Below are positions 43,626 to 52,568 of a DNA stretch of 64,000 bases, piece after piece. The notes under the pieces were generated by a model. The model did not search any database, was not told the origin of the DNA, and saw nothing but the letters and a program-made list of their open reading frames with translations. This DNA comes from JBFMHP01 sp040752855 (GTDB taxonomy: Bacteria > Pseudomonadota > Gammaproteobacteria > RBG-16-57-12). The number at the start of each line of letters is the position of its first letter. Position 1 is the stretch's first letter. The stretch lies in the NCBI GenBank assembly GCA_040752855.1, contig JBFMHP010000007.1, positions 69,854 through 133,853 of the forward strand, read 5' to 3'. The translations under genes and the position numbers were made by a program.

Positions 43626-44860
43626 TGATGTTCTGGGTGATCGCGATCCTGCTGATCGCAGGTGCGCTGCTGTTTATCCTGCCGCCTTTATTCAAGCGCG
43701 AGCAACCGGCGAGCGATTTGAGCCGGGAAGCGCTGAATATCGCCATTCACCGCGATCAGTTGCGGGAGCTGGACAATGACCTCAAGGCCGGCACCATCAG
43801 TCAGGAGCAATACGAACAGGCGAAGCTCGACATCGAGAAAGGCGTGATCGACAGCATTTCGGGTGACGATAAGGCGCACACCCGCGCAGGCGCCGAATTG
43901 ACCGCCAAGGCCTCAGCCTGGGTGGTGCTGATTGCGCTGCCGCTTGTTTCGATCTTCTTTTACCAGCAATTCGGCGCAGGCGCGCCGGGGATCAATCCGG
44001 AGGTTCCCCCGCCGCAGGCATCGCAGCAGGAGCAGATGCACAACATCGAGCAGATGGTTTCCTCCCTAGAGACCAAGTTGGCCGAGAATCCAAATGATGC
44101 TCAGGGCTGGGCGATGCTCGGTCGTTCCTATTATTTCCTGCGCCAGAATGAAAAGGCGGTGAGCGCATACAAGAAGGCGATCGAGCTGGGTCTTGATTAT
44201 GACGCCAATATCTTCGCCGACCTCGCCGACACCTTGGCCGTGGTCAACAACATGACCTTGGCGGGCGAGCCCATGACGTATATCGAGCGCGCGCTGCAAA
44301 TCGATCCGCAGCATGTCAAAGCCTTGTATCTTGCCGCCAGCGCGAAGATGCAGACGCAAGAATATGCCAAGGCCAAGGAGTATTGGGTGAAGATACTGGG
44401 GCTGATGCCGCCGGGTTCCGAAGGTCAGGCGGCGGTGCAGGCCGCGATCGCTGAAGTCGACGGCTATCTCGGGGTGTCATCAAGCCCCGCCGCTCCGGTG
44501 GCGGCCGCGGGGCCCGCCAGCGTGTCGGGACGGGTGAGTCTGGCCGACGATCATCCAGATACCGTAAAGCCGGATGATACCGTATTTGTTTTCGCGCGCG
44601 CGGCGAATGGTCCGCGTATGCCGCTGGCGATCGTGCGCAAACAGGTGCGCGATTTGCCGTTTGAGTTCACGCTCGATGACTCGATGGCGATGAACCCGGC
44701 GATGAAGTTGTCCAGCTTCAGCGAGATCGTGGTCGGCGCCCGCGTATCGAAATCGGGCAACGCGATGCCGCAGCCCGGCGATCTCGAAGGGACGAGCCCG
44801 GTCATTCGCTTGGGTGACGGTAAGAAGGTCGACGTCATCATCAATGGCATCGTGGAATAA
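43622..44860 (+). CDS. ccmI: apocytochrome c chaperone CcmI
   Basis: A 412-residue protein with two membrane segments (about 4-24 and 97-117), a leucine-rich cytoplasmic loop with REALNIAIHRDQLRELDND, TPR units from about residue 140 to 280 and a C-terminal beta domain. It binds apocytochrome tails and presents them to CcmF/H. It is the last ccm gene. Confidence 0.93.
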   Translation: MMMFWVIAILLIAGALLFILPPLFKREQPASDLSREALNIAIHRDQLRELDNDLKAGTISQEQYEQAKLDIEKGVIDSISGDDKAHTRAGAELTAKASAWVVLIALPLVSIFFYQQFGAGAPGINPEVPPPQASQQEQMHNIEQMVSSLETKLAENPNDAQGWAMLGRSYYFLRQNEKAVSAYKKAIELGLDYDANIFADLADTLAVVNNMTLAGEPMTYIERALQIDPQHVKALYLAASAKMQTQEYAKAKEYWVKILGLMPPGSEGQAAVQAAIAEVDGYLGVSSSPAAPVAAAGPASVSGRVSLADDHPDTVKPDDTVFVFARAANGPRMPLAIVRKQVRDLPFEFTLDDSMAMNPAMKLSSFSEIVVGARVSKSGNAMPQPGDLEGTSPVIRLGDGKKVDVIINGIVE

Positions 44861-44911
44861 TCAGCGGTTCTCGACACGATGACTAGGGCGAAAGACATTT
44901 AGGATCGACGG

Positions 44912-46033
44912 ATGCAAACCAAAAATATTTTACCTTTGATGGTACTGTCGGCAGCGCTGCTGGCCGGGTGTGGCGATAAGAACGAGACGGCGGCTCCGGC
45001 TTCAAGCGCCGCGCCAGCTTCGGCTCAGGGCGGTGCGCGCGAGCTCATGGCCAATGACTACCGCGTGGCGGAGACCTTCAATGTCGGCGACGGGGTGTTT
45101 GTCCGCGCCTTGGCGGTGGAGCAAAATTCTAACAGTCTGTGGGTGGGCACATCGGTCGGCGTGTTGCAGGTGAGTCTGGCGAGCCGCGATGTGTTGAATA
45201 CGTACACCCGCAAAGACGGGATCGCCAACGAGTATGTCTTCAAGATCTTCGTCGACAGCAAGAACAACAAGTGGTTCGGTACCGATGGCGGCGGCATGTC
45301 GCGCTTTGACGGCACATGGAAGACCTATTTCCCGATGCACGGCTTGGCCGATTACTGGGTGTATTCGTTCGCGGAACAGTCCGACGGTACCCTGTGGGTT
45401 GGCACCTGGGCCGGCTTGAATTCGGTGAATCCCAAATCCGGCGCCTTCACCACATATCTGGAAGAGCTGGTCAATGAGTGGGTCTATGGCTTGGATATCG
45501 ATAGCAAGGACCGTGTCTGGATCGGGACCGAGGGCGGCGTGAACATGTTCGACGGCAAGAAATGGTCGACCTGGACCCATGAGCAGGGCTTGGGCGCGGA
45601 GAACGAATTCGGATTGCCGGCCAGCGACAACACCGGCTTGGGCACGCGGTCGCGGCACAATCTTACGGTCATGGCCTCCGGCATGGAGACGTATAACCCG
45701 AATTACGTCTTTGACATCCTGGTGACACCGCAGGATACCGTATGGGCAGGCACTTGGGGCGGCGGCGCTGCGTATTATGATGGATCCAAGTGGCACAACT
45801 ACACCACGAAAGACGGTTTGTCCGGCAATATCGTGTACGCGGTGAGCCAGGCGCCCGATGGGGCCGTGTGGTTCGGCACCAATCACGGCGTGTCGCGCTA
45901 TGATGGCAAGACTTGGCGCGCCTATGGCAAAGGCGAGGGCCTGCTAGACGACAATGTTTATGATATCGCGATTACGCCCAACGGGGACGTGTGGGTGGGA
46001 ACGCGCGGCGGCGTCACGCTGCTGAGCATGTAG
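44912..46033 (+). CDS. beta-propeller lipoprotein (reg_prop/ligand-sensor type)
   Basis: A 373-residue lipoprotein (lipobox LLAGC near residue 20) with an Ala/Ser linker. It holds at least six repeats of the reg_prop kind, such as NSLWVGTSVGVLQV, NKWFGTDGGGMSRFDG, TLWVGTWAGLNSV, RVWIGTEGGVNMFDG and VWFGTNHGVSRYDG. These repeats usually form the sensor domains of hybrid histidine kinases, but here there is no kinase. A paralog follows 36 bases later. It closes the ccm region and is probably coexpressed with it. Confidence 0.82.
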   Translation: MQTKNILPLMVLSAALLAGCGDKNETAAPASSAAPASAQGGARELMANDYRVAETFNVGDGVFVRALAVEQNSNSLWVGTSVGVLQVSLASRDVLNTYTRKDGIANEYVFKIFVDSKNNKWFGTDGGGMSRFDGTWKTYFPMHGLADYWVYSFAEQSDGTLWVGTWAGLNSVNPKSGAFTTYLEELVNEWVYGLDIDSKDRVWIGTEGGVNMFDGKKWSTWTHEQGLGAENEFGLPASDNTGLGTRSRHNLTVMASGMETYNPNYVFDILVTPQDTVWAGTWGGGAAYYDGSKWHNYTTKDGLSGNIVYAVSQAPDGAVWFGTNHGVSRYDGKTWRAYGKGEGLLDDNVYDIAITPNGDVWVGTRGGVTLLSM

Positions 46034-46069
46034 CGCATATCTGAATCAAAGCTAATTTCGGAGTACAGC

Positions 46070-47323
46070 ATGAATTTGAAGACCATCGGCATCGTGACCG
46101 TCGTTTCCGCCGCCGTGGCGGCGGGCGCTTATTACATCGGCACTCAGCAGGCCGGCACGAGCACAACACAGGCGCCTGCGCCCGCTCCCCAGCAGCCAGC
46201 CCCGGCCGTGCCACCGGCAACCGCACCGCAGGCGATGCCTGGTCAACAAGGTACGGTCGATTTGTCGGGACAGATGCCGAGCAACCATCCGACCTACGAT
46301 CGATTCACGCATTTCCAAGTGGGCAACCGCAACGTCAAGAGCATGGTCGCCGATGGCGATTTCGTGTGGATTGGAACCTCAGGTGGCGTAGTGCGCTACA
46401 ACATCAAGACCGAAGAACACACCATGTTCAACGTGGATTCCGGCGCGCTGTTGTCCAACGGTGTCTTCCATGTCAGCAAGCTGGGCGAGAAGATCGTGGT
46501 GGGCACCTACGGCGGCGGGATGTCCGTCCTCGATCCGAAAACCAACCAATGGAAGAACTATAACATCCCGCAAGGTCTGGCCGACCAATTCGTTTACGAC
46601 GTACTGCAGGCCAAGAATGGTGATGTGTGGATCGCGACCTGGTCCGGCGCCAACCGCATCAAGGGCGGTGATCTCGATGATCCCAAGAAGTGGGAGACCT
46701 TCACCGTTAAGCATACCAACAACGGCCTCCCGAACGATTGGGTGTACGGTCTGGAGGAAGGCAAGAATGGCGATATCTGGATCGGCACCGAAGGCGGTTT
46801 GGCGCTTTATCGCAAGGGTGCCTGGAAGCACTGGGCGCACGGGCAAGGTCTCGGCGCGCCTTATGAGCAGGTGAAGAACGACATCAGCGTCACCACCGAT
46901 CCGGGCTCGGCGAGCAAGCATCACGCCCGCCAGAAGGTCGAGCAGGGGTTGGAAGACGTCAGTATTGCCTACAACCCCAACTACATCATCTCCATGGCAG
47001 TCGACGCGGCCGGCAACGTCTGGTGCGGCACCTGGGGCGGCGGTCTGTCGCGCTTCGACGGCAAGAACTGGAAGACCTTTACTGTAAAAGACGGCTTGCC
47101 GGCCAACCATATCTTCATGTTGCAGATCGATCCACAAGGGGTGCTTTGGGTGGGAACCAACCACGGCATGGCCCGCTACAACGGTGAGGGCAAAGGCTTC
47201 ACGGTGAAGACCCAGCTGGATGGACTGTATTCAGACAATGTCTTTTCCATGGCCACCGCCTCCGATGGCTCAACGTGGGTCGGCAGCTTCGGCGGCGTCG
47301 CACAGATCCGCGATTTGAAATAA
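46070..47323 (+). CDS. beta-propeller protein (reg_prop type), membrane-anchored
   Basis: A 417-residue paralog of the preceding lipoprotein. The N-terminal hydrophobic segment (about 5-22) has no clear lipobox, so it is likely a membrane anchor. A Pro/Ala/Gln-rich linker runs to about residue 65. The propeller repeats include FVWIGTSGGVVRYN, DVWIATWSGANRI, DIWIGTEGGLALY, NVWCGTWGGGLSRFDG and VLWVGTNHGMARYN. An insertion near residue 280 (ASKHHARQKVEQGLEDVS) is absent from most blades. It is followed by an intrinsic terminator. Confidence 0.8.
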   Translation: MNLKTIGIVTVVSAAVAAGAYYIGTQQAGTSTTQAPAPAPQQPAPAVPPATAPQAMPGQQGTVDLSGQMPSNHPTYDRFTHFQVGNRNVKSMVADGDFVWIGTSGGVVRYNIKTEEHTMFNVDSGALLSNGVFHVSKLGEKIVVGTYGGGMSVLDPKTNQWKNYNIPQGLADQFVYDVLQAKNGDVWIATWSGANRIKGGDLDDPKKWETFTVKHTNNGLPNDWVYGLEEGKNGDIWIGTEGGLALYRKGAWKHWAHGQGLGAPYEQVKNDISVTTDPGSASKHHARQKVEQGLEDVSIAYNPNYIISMAVDAAGNVWCGTWGGGLSRFDGKNWKTFTVKDGLPANHIFMLQIDPQGVLWVGTNHGMARYNGEGKGFTVKTQLDGLYSDNVFSMATASDGSTWVGSFGGVAQIRDLK

Positions 47324-47349
47324 ACGCCACGGGTTGGGGACCGCCTGAC

Positions 47350-47386
47350 AGCCCCTGAAGGGAGTCCCTTCAGGGGCTTATTATTT
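47350..47386 (+). terminator. intrinsic terminator after the propeller pair
   Basis: A 13-bp perfect stem (47350-47362 with 47366-47378) with a 3-base loop, followed by a T-rich tattattt. It likely ends the ccm and propeller transcript. Confidence 0.9.
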
Positions 47387-47443
47387 AATGAACAAGGTCG
47401 ATAACGTACTGTAGTGAAAGGAAATCGGCGCGCCAGACGGGAA

Positions 47444-49144
47444 ATGCCAGTGCAGAAGACCTCAAGTATCAGTGTTCGGATCGCAATTGTCGTGTCAGTG
47501 GTGCTGCTTCTGCTGATGGTGCTGGCCGGCACTTGGGTGGACAGAAAGCTCGCAAGCGCCATTGAAGAGCAGGAAAGGACGCAGGTGGCGCTGCAAGTCA
47601 AAACGCTTCTGACTAGCCTGGAAACCCTCATGATTAACGGCAATGGCATGCTGGCGCGCACCTGGCTCGACAATCTGAAAGGGCAGCACGGCATCATAAA
47701 CGCGGCCGTCTATGATCGCTCAGGGAAAGAGGCGTTTTATGATACCGGCACGGTCGAGAAGGTGGACGCCTATCTCGGCGTCCGACGCTTCGAACGTCCC
47801 CCCACGACTAATCCCGGTAAAATCACCCAGGAACTGAGTGAACCGATTCATGCCGCCTTGGGTGGTGAGACGGTGGTCTACGTGGACTCCGCCAATAACC
47901 TCTCGATGTTTTTGCCCATCCCAAGTCGTGCGGCGTGCCTGCACTGCCACGGATACGAGGCCAGCGACCTGCGCGGTGTTTTTGCCATCACGGTGGAGCG
48001 CTTGAGCGTAGAACAACGGATTGGCGCCATGCGCACGCACTTGTGGGTGACCGCAAGTATCACCACGCTGGCGCTTGGACTGGTGCTGTGGCTGATTCTG
48101 AACAAACAAGTGCTCAAGCCGCTGATGCGCCTGCGCGGCGCGATTATCCGTGTGGCGGCGGGCGAGCGGGGCGTCAAGCTCAGCCACGATCATCAGGATG
48201 AGGTGGGTGAAGTCGTCGAGCTGTTTAACGCGATGCAGGACAACCTCGAAGCAGGTGAAACACGGATCCGCGCCGTAATGGACAGCGTGATGGAAGGGGT
48301 GCTGATACTGAACGAGCGCGGCGAAATCGAGGCGGCAAATCCGGCGGCCGGAAAATTGTTTGGGTATCCGCAGAAGGCCCTCATCGGCATGCACATCAGC
48401 CGGTTGATCTGCTCGGAAGATGAAGGCCTCGCGGGCGCGCCCTATCTGAGCGAGAGGTATTTTGCCAGCGGCGTCGCCCTGAGCGAGCGTATCTCGGAGC
48501 AGGTGGCGATCAGGAAGGACAGTTCGAGTTGCCCGGTGGAGATCTCTCTATCCGAGATGGCGGCGGGCAAAAAATATTATGTGCTCTCGGTGCGGGACAT
48601 CTCTCTGCGCGTCGAACAAATGGCGGCATTGAAATTCATGGCGCTGCATGATCCCTTGACCTCATTGCCCAATCGGACCCTGCTGATGGATCGGTTGGAT
48701 CATGCGGTGACGGTGTGTGAGCGCGAGGCGGGCACCTTCGCCTTGTTGTTCCTTGATCTGGATAAGTTCAAGGATGTGAACGACATCTATGGACACCACT
48801 ACGGCGATGTCTTGCTGTGCGAGGTTGCCAGCAGGATACGCGACGAGATCCGAAAATCAGATACCGTGGCTCGGCTGGGCGGAGACGAGTTTGCCGTCTT
48901 GCTGCAAGGCATGAACCGCGACAAGGTCAAAGGCCTGGCGGATAAGGTCCTGCAACGCCTGCATGATCCCATTACCATTGAAGGCAAAGAACTCCATGCC
49001 GGCGGCAGCATCGGCATCGCCGTTTTTCCTGACGATGGCAGGGATCATGTCACCTTGATGAAACATGCCGATATTGCCATGTACGCCGCAAAACAAAATC
49101 ACCTGGGCGCGGTGTTTTATAGCAGCCAACTCGAGCGGACGTAA
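47444..49144 (+). CDS. diguanylate cyclase with periplasmic haem c sensor domain
   Basis: A 566-residue protein. Membrane helix 1 (about 13-35) is followed by a periplasmic domain (about 36-205) holding a CLHCH motif (165-169) in a Tll0287/DUF3365-like context, membrane helix 2 (about 207-229), HAMP (to about 285), PAS (about 288-405) and a GGDEF domain. The active site is GGDEF (479-483), and an RKSD inhibitory site lies five residues upstream. It would make c-di-GMP in response to a redox or gas signal at haem c. The start is uncertain (GTG 47414, ATG 47444, GTG 47450). Confidence 0.85.
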   Translation: MPVQKTSSISVRIAIVVSVVLLLLMVLAGTWVDRKLASAIEEQERTQVALQVKTLLTSLETLMINGNGMLARTWLDNLKGQHGIINAAVYDRSGKEAFYDTGTVEKVDAYLGVRRFERPPTTNPGKITQELSEPIHAALGGETVVYVDSANNLSMFLPIPSRAACLHCHGYEASDLRGVFAITVERLSVEQRIGAMRTHLWVTASITTLALGLVLWLILNKQVLKPLMRLRGAIIRVAAGERGVKLSHDHQDEVGEVVELFNAMQDNLEAGETRIRAVMDSVMEGVLILNERGEIEAANPAAGKLFGYPQKALIGMHISRLICSEDEGLAGAPYLSERYFASGVALSERISEQVAIRKDSSSCPVEISLSEMAAGKKYYVLSVRDISLRVEQMAALKFMALHDPLTSLPNRTLLMDRLDHAVTVCEREAGTFALLFLDLDKFKDVNDIYGHHYGDVLLCEVASRIRDEIRKSDTVARLGGDEFAVLLQGMNRDKVKGLADKVLQRLHDPITIEGKELHAGGSIGIAVFPDDGRDHVTLMKHADIAMYAAKQNHLGAVFYSSQLERT

Positions 49145-49231
49145 CGGCGGGGATTGAGCGCGGGGCGGCTTGCCGCTCTCGGCGTGACACAAGGGACATG
49201 AGCAAGCAGGCGGCTCCCGGCCGCCCGCTCA

Positions 49232-50353
49232 TCACTTTTTCTTGTCCTGATATTCTTCCCGGTAGCGCGAGCCAAGGTAACCATCTTCGACACTAAGCTT
49301 GGCCGGCCGGAAGACATCCACCTTGCGAAAGAACTGGTCGACCATGTAGACGCGGCCGTCTTCGTCGACATCGATGCCCGCAGGCAGCATGAATTCCGCG
49401 GGACCGCCAGAGTTGCCGCGGTTTCCTACGAACAACAACAACTGCCCATCCTTGTTGAAGATCTGGAAATTCCCGAATGCGGCGTCAACCACGTAGAAGT
49501 TTCCCTCCCGGTCGGTTGCCACCCCTTTGGGGCGGGAAAACTGCCCGGAGCGCCTGCCTGCTTCGCCCACGGTAAAGATGAATTTGCCCTCGGGGCTGAA
49601 TTTCTGAACACGGAAATTGCCGCCGTCGACCACATACAGCGCCCCCTCGTTGTCCGCCGCCACCTGCAAGGGCAGGTTGAATTTGCCCTCTTCGACGCCG
49701 CGGGTGCCGATGGTCTGGAGCAATTCACCGGATTGGGTATCAAAAACGTATATCGAGTGCTCCTGGATATCGATACCACCGGTGTCCACCACGTAAGCTT
49801 TTTTGCCATCCGGGCTCAAGGCGATGCCCGATGGGCGCACCAGCGTGGCGCGCCCGCCAAACGTGCGCAGATATTTGCCGTTGGCGTCAAAGGCAACAAC
49901 CCGTTGCTGAGTGCCGTCGACGACATAGATATCACCGTTGGCGGCGATATCGATACCCAAGGGCTTGGCCAGGGCGCCGAGACCTTCAGTGCCGTAGTAT
50001 TCATATTTCGCGCCGGGCACATCAAAGACCATGATGGCGCGCTGGGCGGTGTCAGTCACGAAGATCCGGCCCTTATGCACCGCAATCGCGTAGGGCTTGC
50101 CCAGGCCAAAGGATGTTTCGGTGGTTCCGGTGGCAAAGATCTTGAGTTTGTCCGAGGCGGACAACTCTTCAACATCGGCGCTCGAACGAATCGTGCGCTC
50201 GTAGATGAAACGCGGTTCCTCCGGCGGGGGCGGAAAGGCCGGAGGGACGAATTCTTTCTTGGGTTGAGAAGAGCAACCGATGACTAATAGAGCGACAAGC
50301 GTAACCGACCAAAATTTGAAATTATTAATTATTTTGTATGACATGTTTCGCAT
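49232..50353 (-). CDS. NHL-repeat beta-propeller lipoprotein
   Basis: A 373-residue lipoprotein (lipobox LLVIGC near residue 27) with the linker FPPPPEEPRFIYER and about six NHL blades (GIDIAANGDIYVVDGTQQRV, VAADNEGALYVVDGGNFRV, GVATDREGNFYVVDAAFGNF). It is closely related to the 23530 protein. ATG 50353 follows gagagg. Its start overlaps the 3' end of the pentaheme cytochrome gene by 25 bases, so the propeller and the cytochrome are translated as a pair and may work as one. Confidence 0.86.
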   Translation of the reverse strand: MRNMSYKIINNFKFWSVTLVALLVIGCSSQPKKEFVPPAFPPPPEEPRFIYERTIRSSADVEELSASDKLKIFATGTTETSFGLGKPYAIAVHKGRIFVTDTAQRAIMVFDVPGAKYEYYGTEGLGALAKPLGIDIAANGDIYVVDGTQQRVVAFDANGKYLRTFGGRATLVRPSGIALSPDGKKAYVVDTGGIDIQEHSIYVFDTQSGELLQTIGTRGVEEGKFNLPLQVAADNEGALYVVDGGNFRVQKFSPEGKFIFTVGEAGRRSGQFSRPKGVATDREGNFYVVDAAFGNFQIFNKDGQLLLFVGNRGNSGGPAEFMLPAGIDVDEDGRVYMVDQFFRKVDVFRPAKLSVEDGYLGSRYREEYQDKKK

Positions 50354-51108
50354 AGTGCCTCTCGTCTCACCGTAAGCGCCAGTTCATTGGTTGAATTATG
50401 TATATCATGGCACGATGCACATTCTACATTTCCATTGTACAGACGGACTCCATTGTTGAATCCATTGGCTTGATGGGGCACTTTGAAGTCGGGGTCTTTC
50501 CAGTTCAGGCCGCCATATTCGATCGAAATGGGATGATCATCGCTGATATCGCTGCCGATGACTTTGACGGAAATATCATGTGCAACCACGCCGTTGTGGC
50601 ATTTTCCGCAACTGGTAATATCATCCGCACCATTCATTTTCATGTGCAGGGCCCGGTCGTTTTCCGTGGCGAAATCCGTTGGCTTGAATATCACCATGTC
50701 GAGCGCCATGGTGCCGTCATGGCAGGAGAGGCACAACAGACTGATGGAATTAGGCGAGCGTAATTTGGCATCGAGCGAGGCGCTGCCGGACAGGCGATAG
50801 TCGGTTGTGGGCACGAAACGATTCCAGCCATCGATGCCTCCCAACGTTGTCGTGTCAGTGGATGCCTGGGCCGGGGGGAGGTGGCAATAGACACAAGGAT
50901 TGCCATAATCGGAAAAGGCCACCCCCCCCATCGCGACTACCCCTGCCCGTTCGTTGAGGCCGGTGAAATCATGTTTGGTGCCCATGATGGGATCGTCGAT
51001 GCCAACCACCGGATCGGCAATGATGGCGGTCTGTGCGTGGAGAGTCGCCGATGCCAAAACAGCGCATGTTACAATCCCGGACCACAAAAAAAACGCATTG
51101 TTTTTCAT
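50329..51108 (-). CDS. periplasmic pentaheme cytochrome c
   Basis: A 259-residue exported protein with a signal peptide (cleavage near LHA-QT). Five CXXCH sites are CVYCH, CLSCH, CGKCH, CASCH and CETCH. The framework TKHDFTG, DDHPISIEY and KDPDFK matches the tetraheme protein at 24905. It heads a two-gene unit with the NHL lipoprotein and is divergent from the triheme cytochrome pair at 51441. ATG 51108 gives a sensible signal peptide; the longer frame to 51171 does not. Confidence 0.86.
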   Translation of the reverse strand: MKNNAFFLWSGIVTCAVLASATLHAQTAIIADPVVGIDDPIMGTKHDFTGLNERAGVVAMGGVAFSDYGNPCVYCHLPPAQASTDTTTLGGIDGWNRFVPTTDYRLSGSASLDAKLRSPNSISLLCLSCHDGTMALDMVIFKPTDFATENDRALHMKMNGADDITSCGKCHNGVVAHDISVKVIGSDISDDHPISIEYGGLNWKDPDFKVPHQANGFNNGVRLYNGNVECASCHDIHNSTNELALTVRREALCETCHTK

Positions 51109-51440
51109 GGTGTTAAAGTATCCCCCGATGTGTCGGTTGAAGTAACCCCTCCTCCAACCCGTGTCAGACATAATATGTTTTTATCGGAATGCCGCTGACA
51201 GATCTTTATATAACATCAGTCTAGCTTACACAATTCAAGCAAAAAATCCCACCCTGACGTTTGGAATCAGTCTGATCAGTAGGGCGCAAAATCGAGGATT
51301 ATTAGTTGGTTATTGCCTTGGACGTTTGCATTCTGTCACAGAGGGGCGCGTCGGTAGCGAAGCTTTTCGTACCACCCGAATTCTGTGGTACGATTGCAGG
51401 CCATTTTCAAGCTAAATCCTAACATTAGGTATGGGCTCTA
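51109..51440. promoter_or_regulatory. divergent control region between cytochrome genes, with palindrome
   Basis: No gene is supported in these 332 bases between divergent cytochrome transcripts. A 9-bp inverted repeat, tcgtaccac and gtggtacga at 51367-51375 and 51385-51393 with a 9-base spacer, lies about 50 bases before the ATG at 51441. It is a candidate operator. No clear -35/-10 pair was identified on either strand. Confidence 0.5.
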
Positions 51441-52529
51441 ATGATGATGTTTAGATGTATCGCGGTTATTTCGACCTTGCTTGTATTCGGGGCGCCGGTC
51501 TATGCGAGTGCCGCCAAGGGGGAAAAGCTGTATTTGGAGTATTGCGCTGTTTGTCACGGCGAAAAAGGAGACGGCAATAGCCGTTCTCGCGGTTTGAGCC
51601 CGCCGCCTCGGGATTTCACGTCGATTCAATCGATTGTGGAGATGAATAAGACGCGCATGACCTACTCCATCGCCAAGGGGATGCCGGGCACCGCCATGTC
51701 CCCCTGGGAAAGCCGCTTGAGCAAGGAGCAGATCTCATCGGTGAGCGACTACATTCTCGAGAGGATTATCAAGCCCGCGCGTGTCAAGCTGCCTGGTGAT
51801 GTCGTAGGGCATTTGAAGGCGGGGGAAACCCTCTACATGGAAAACTGTTCGGTTTGCCACGGCGATTACGGCGAAACCGGTGTTTGGACCCGCGCCAATA
51901 TGAGTTCGGCCCCTCGGAATTTCACGGCCGAGCGCTCCAAGACCGAGCTTTCTCGCAGCCGCATGATCGAGGCCGTGACCTTTGGGGTCGCGGGCAAAGC
52001 GATGATGCCGTATGGTTCGCGGCTGTCCCAGCAAGAGATTGGCTCGATCGTTGATTATGTCCGCGTGGTCCTGATGCGCCTGCCCTTGGAGCAGGTGGAG
52101 CAGGAGGTGGCGCAAGCCCCGCAACAGACCGCCGATGCGCCGACTTTTGTCAACGTCGAAGAACATATGCAGCAGCCGTTCCCGGACGGATTGATCGGCA
52201 ATCCCGCCGAAGGGCGCAAGATCTATGTGCGCAACTGTTTCGCCTGTCATGGGGTGAAGGGTGACGGCCAAGGTTCGCGCGCCTTCTTCATCAAGCCCAA
52301 GCCGCGCAATTTCGTCAGCGAGGATTCGCGCCGCGCGCTTAACCGGCCCAGGATCTACAAGGCTGTGCACGATGGGCTGAAGGGCAGCGTCATGCCGGCA
52401 TGGAGCAAGGTGCTCAGCGATCAGCAGGTGGCCGATGTCGGTGAGTTTGTCTTCCGCGCCTTCATCAGGGCGGATCTGCCTGGCGTGAGCGAGGCAGACC
52501 TCGAAGCCGACAAGCAAAAAAAAAAGTGA
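51441..52529 (+). CDS. triheme cytochrome c with three class I-type domains
   Basis: A 362-residue exported protein with a signal peptide (cleavage near VYASA). Three repeated mono-haem domains have CAVCH, CSVCH and CFACH, each followed by a PPPRDFTS/APRNFTA/KPRNFVS segment and a downstream Met (GMPGTAM, AMMPYG, SVMPAW) that could be the axial ligand. The gene ends in a run of ten A that encodes Gln-Lys-Lys-Lys and then TGA. The following triheme ORF starts in the -1 frame within that overlap, so a fused hexaheme product is possible. Confidence 0.87.
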   Translation: MMMFRCIAVISTLLVFGAPVYASAAKGEKLYLEYCAVCHGEKGDGNSRSRGLSPPPRDFTSIQSIVEMNKTRMTYSIAKGMPGTAMSPWESRLSKEQISSVSDYILERIIKPARVKLPGDVVGHLKAGETLYMENCSVCHGDYGETGVWTRANMSSAPRNFTAERSKTELSRSRMIEAVTFGVAGKAMMPYGSRLSQQEIGSIVDYVRVVLMRLPLEQVEQEVAQAPQQTADAPTFVNVEEHMQQPFPDGLIGNPAEGRKIYVRNCFACHGVKGDGQGSRAFFIKPKPRNFVSEDSRRALNRPRIYKAVHDGLKGSVMPAWSKVLSDQQVADVGEFVFRAFIRADLPGVSEADLEADKQKKK

Positions 52530-52568
52530 CGACTGATGCGGGTGCGGCGCAGGTGACTGCGCCGCATT
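52515..52568 (+). other. candidate -1 frameshift site: A AAA AAG plus hairpin
   Basis: The zero frame reads a aaa aag tga with the heptamer at 52520-52526, the same slippery sequence as in dnaX, inside a run of ten A (52516-52525). A 9-bp hairpin (52543-52551 with 52558-52566, loop ggtgac) follows after 16 bases. Slipping -1 enters the next ORF exactly at its GTG. The spacer is longer than the usual 5-9 bases. Transcriptional slippage on A10, or a one-base sequencing error, would give the same fusion. Confidence 0.55.

Noticed and set aside
51161..51415. 84-codon frame in the divergent cytochrome region
   Set aside because: No ribosome site; overlaps the candidate operator; composition is not protein-like.
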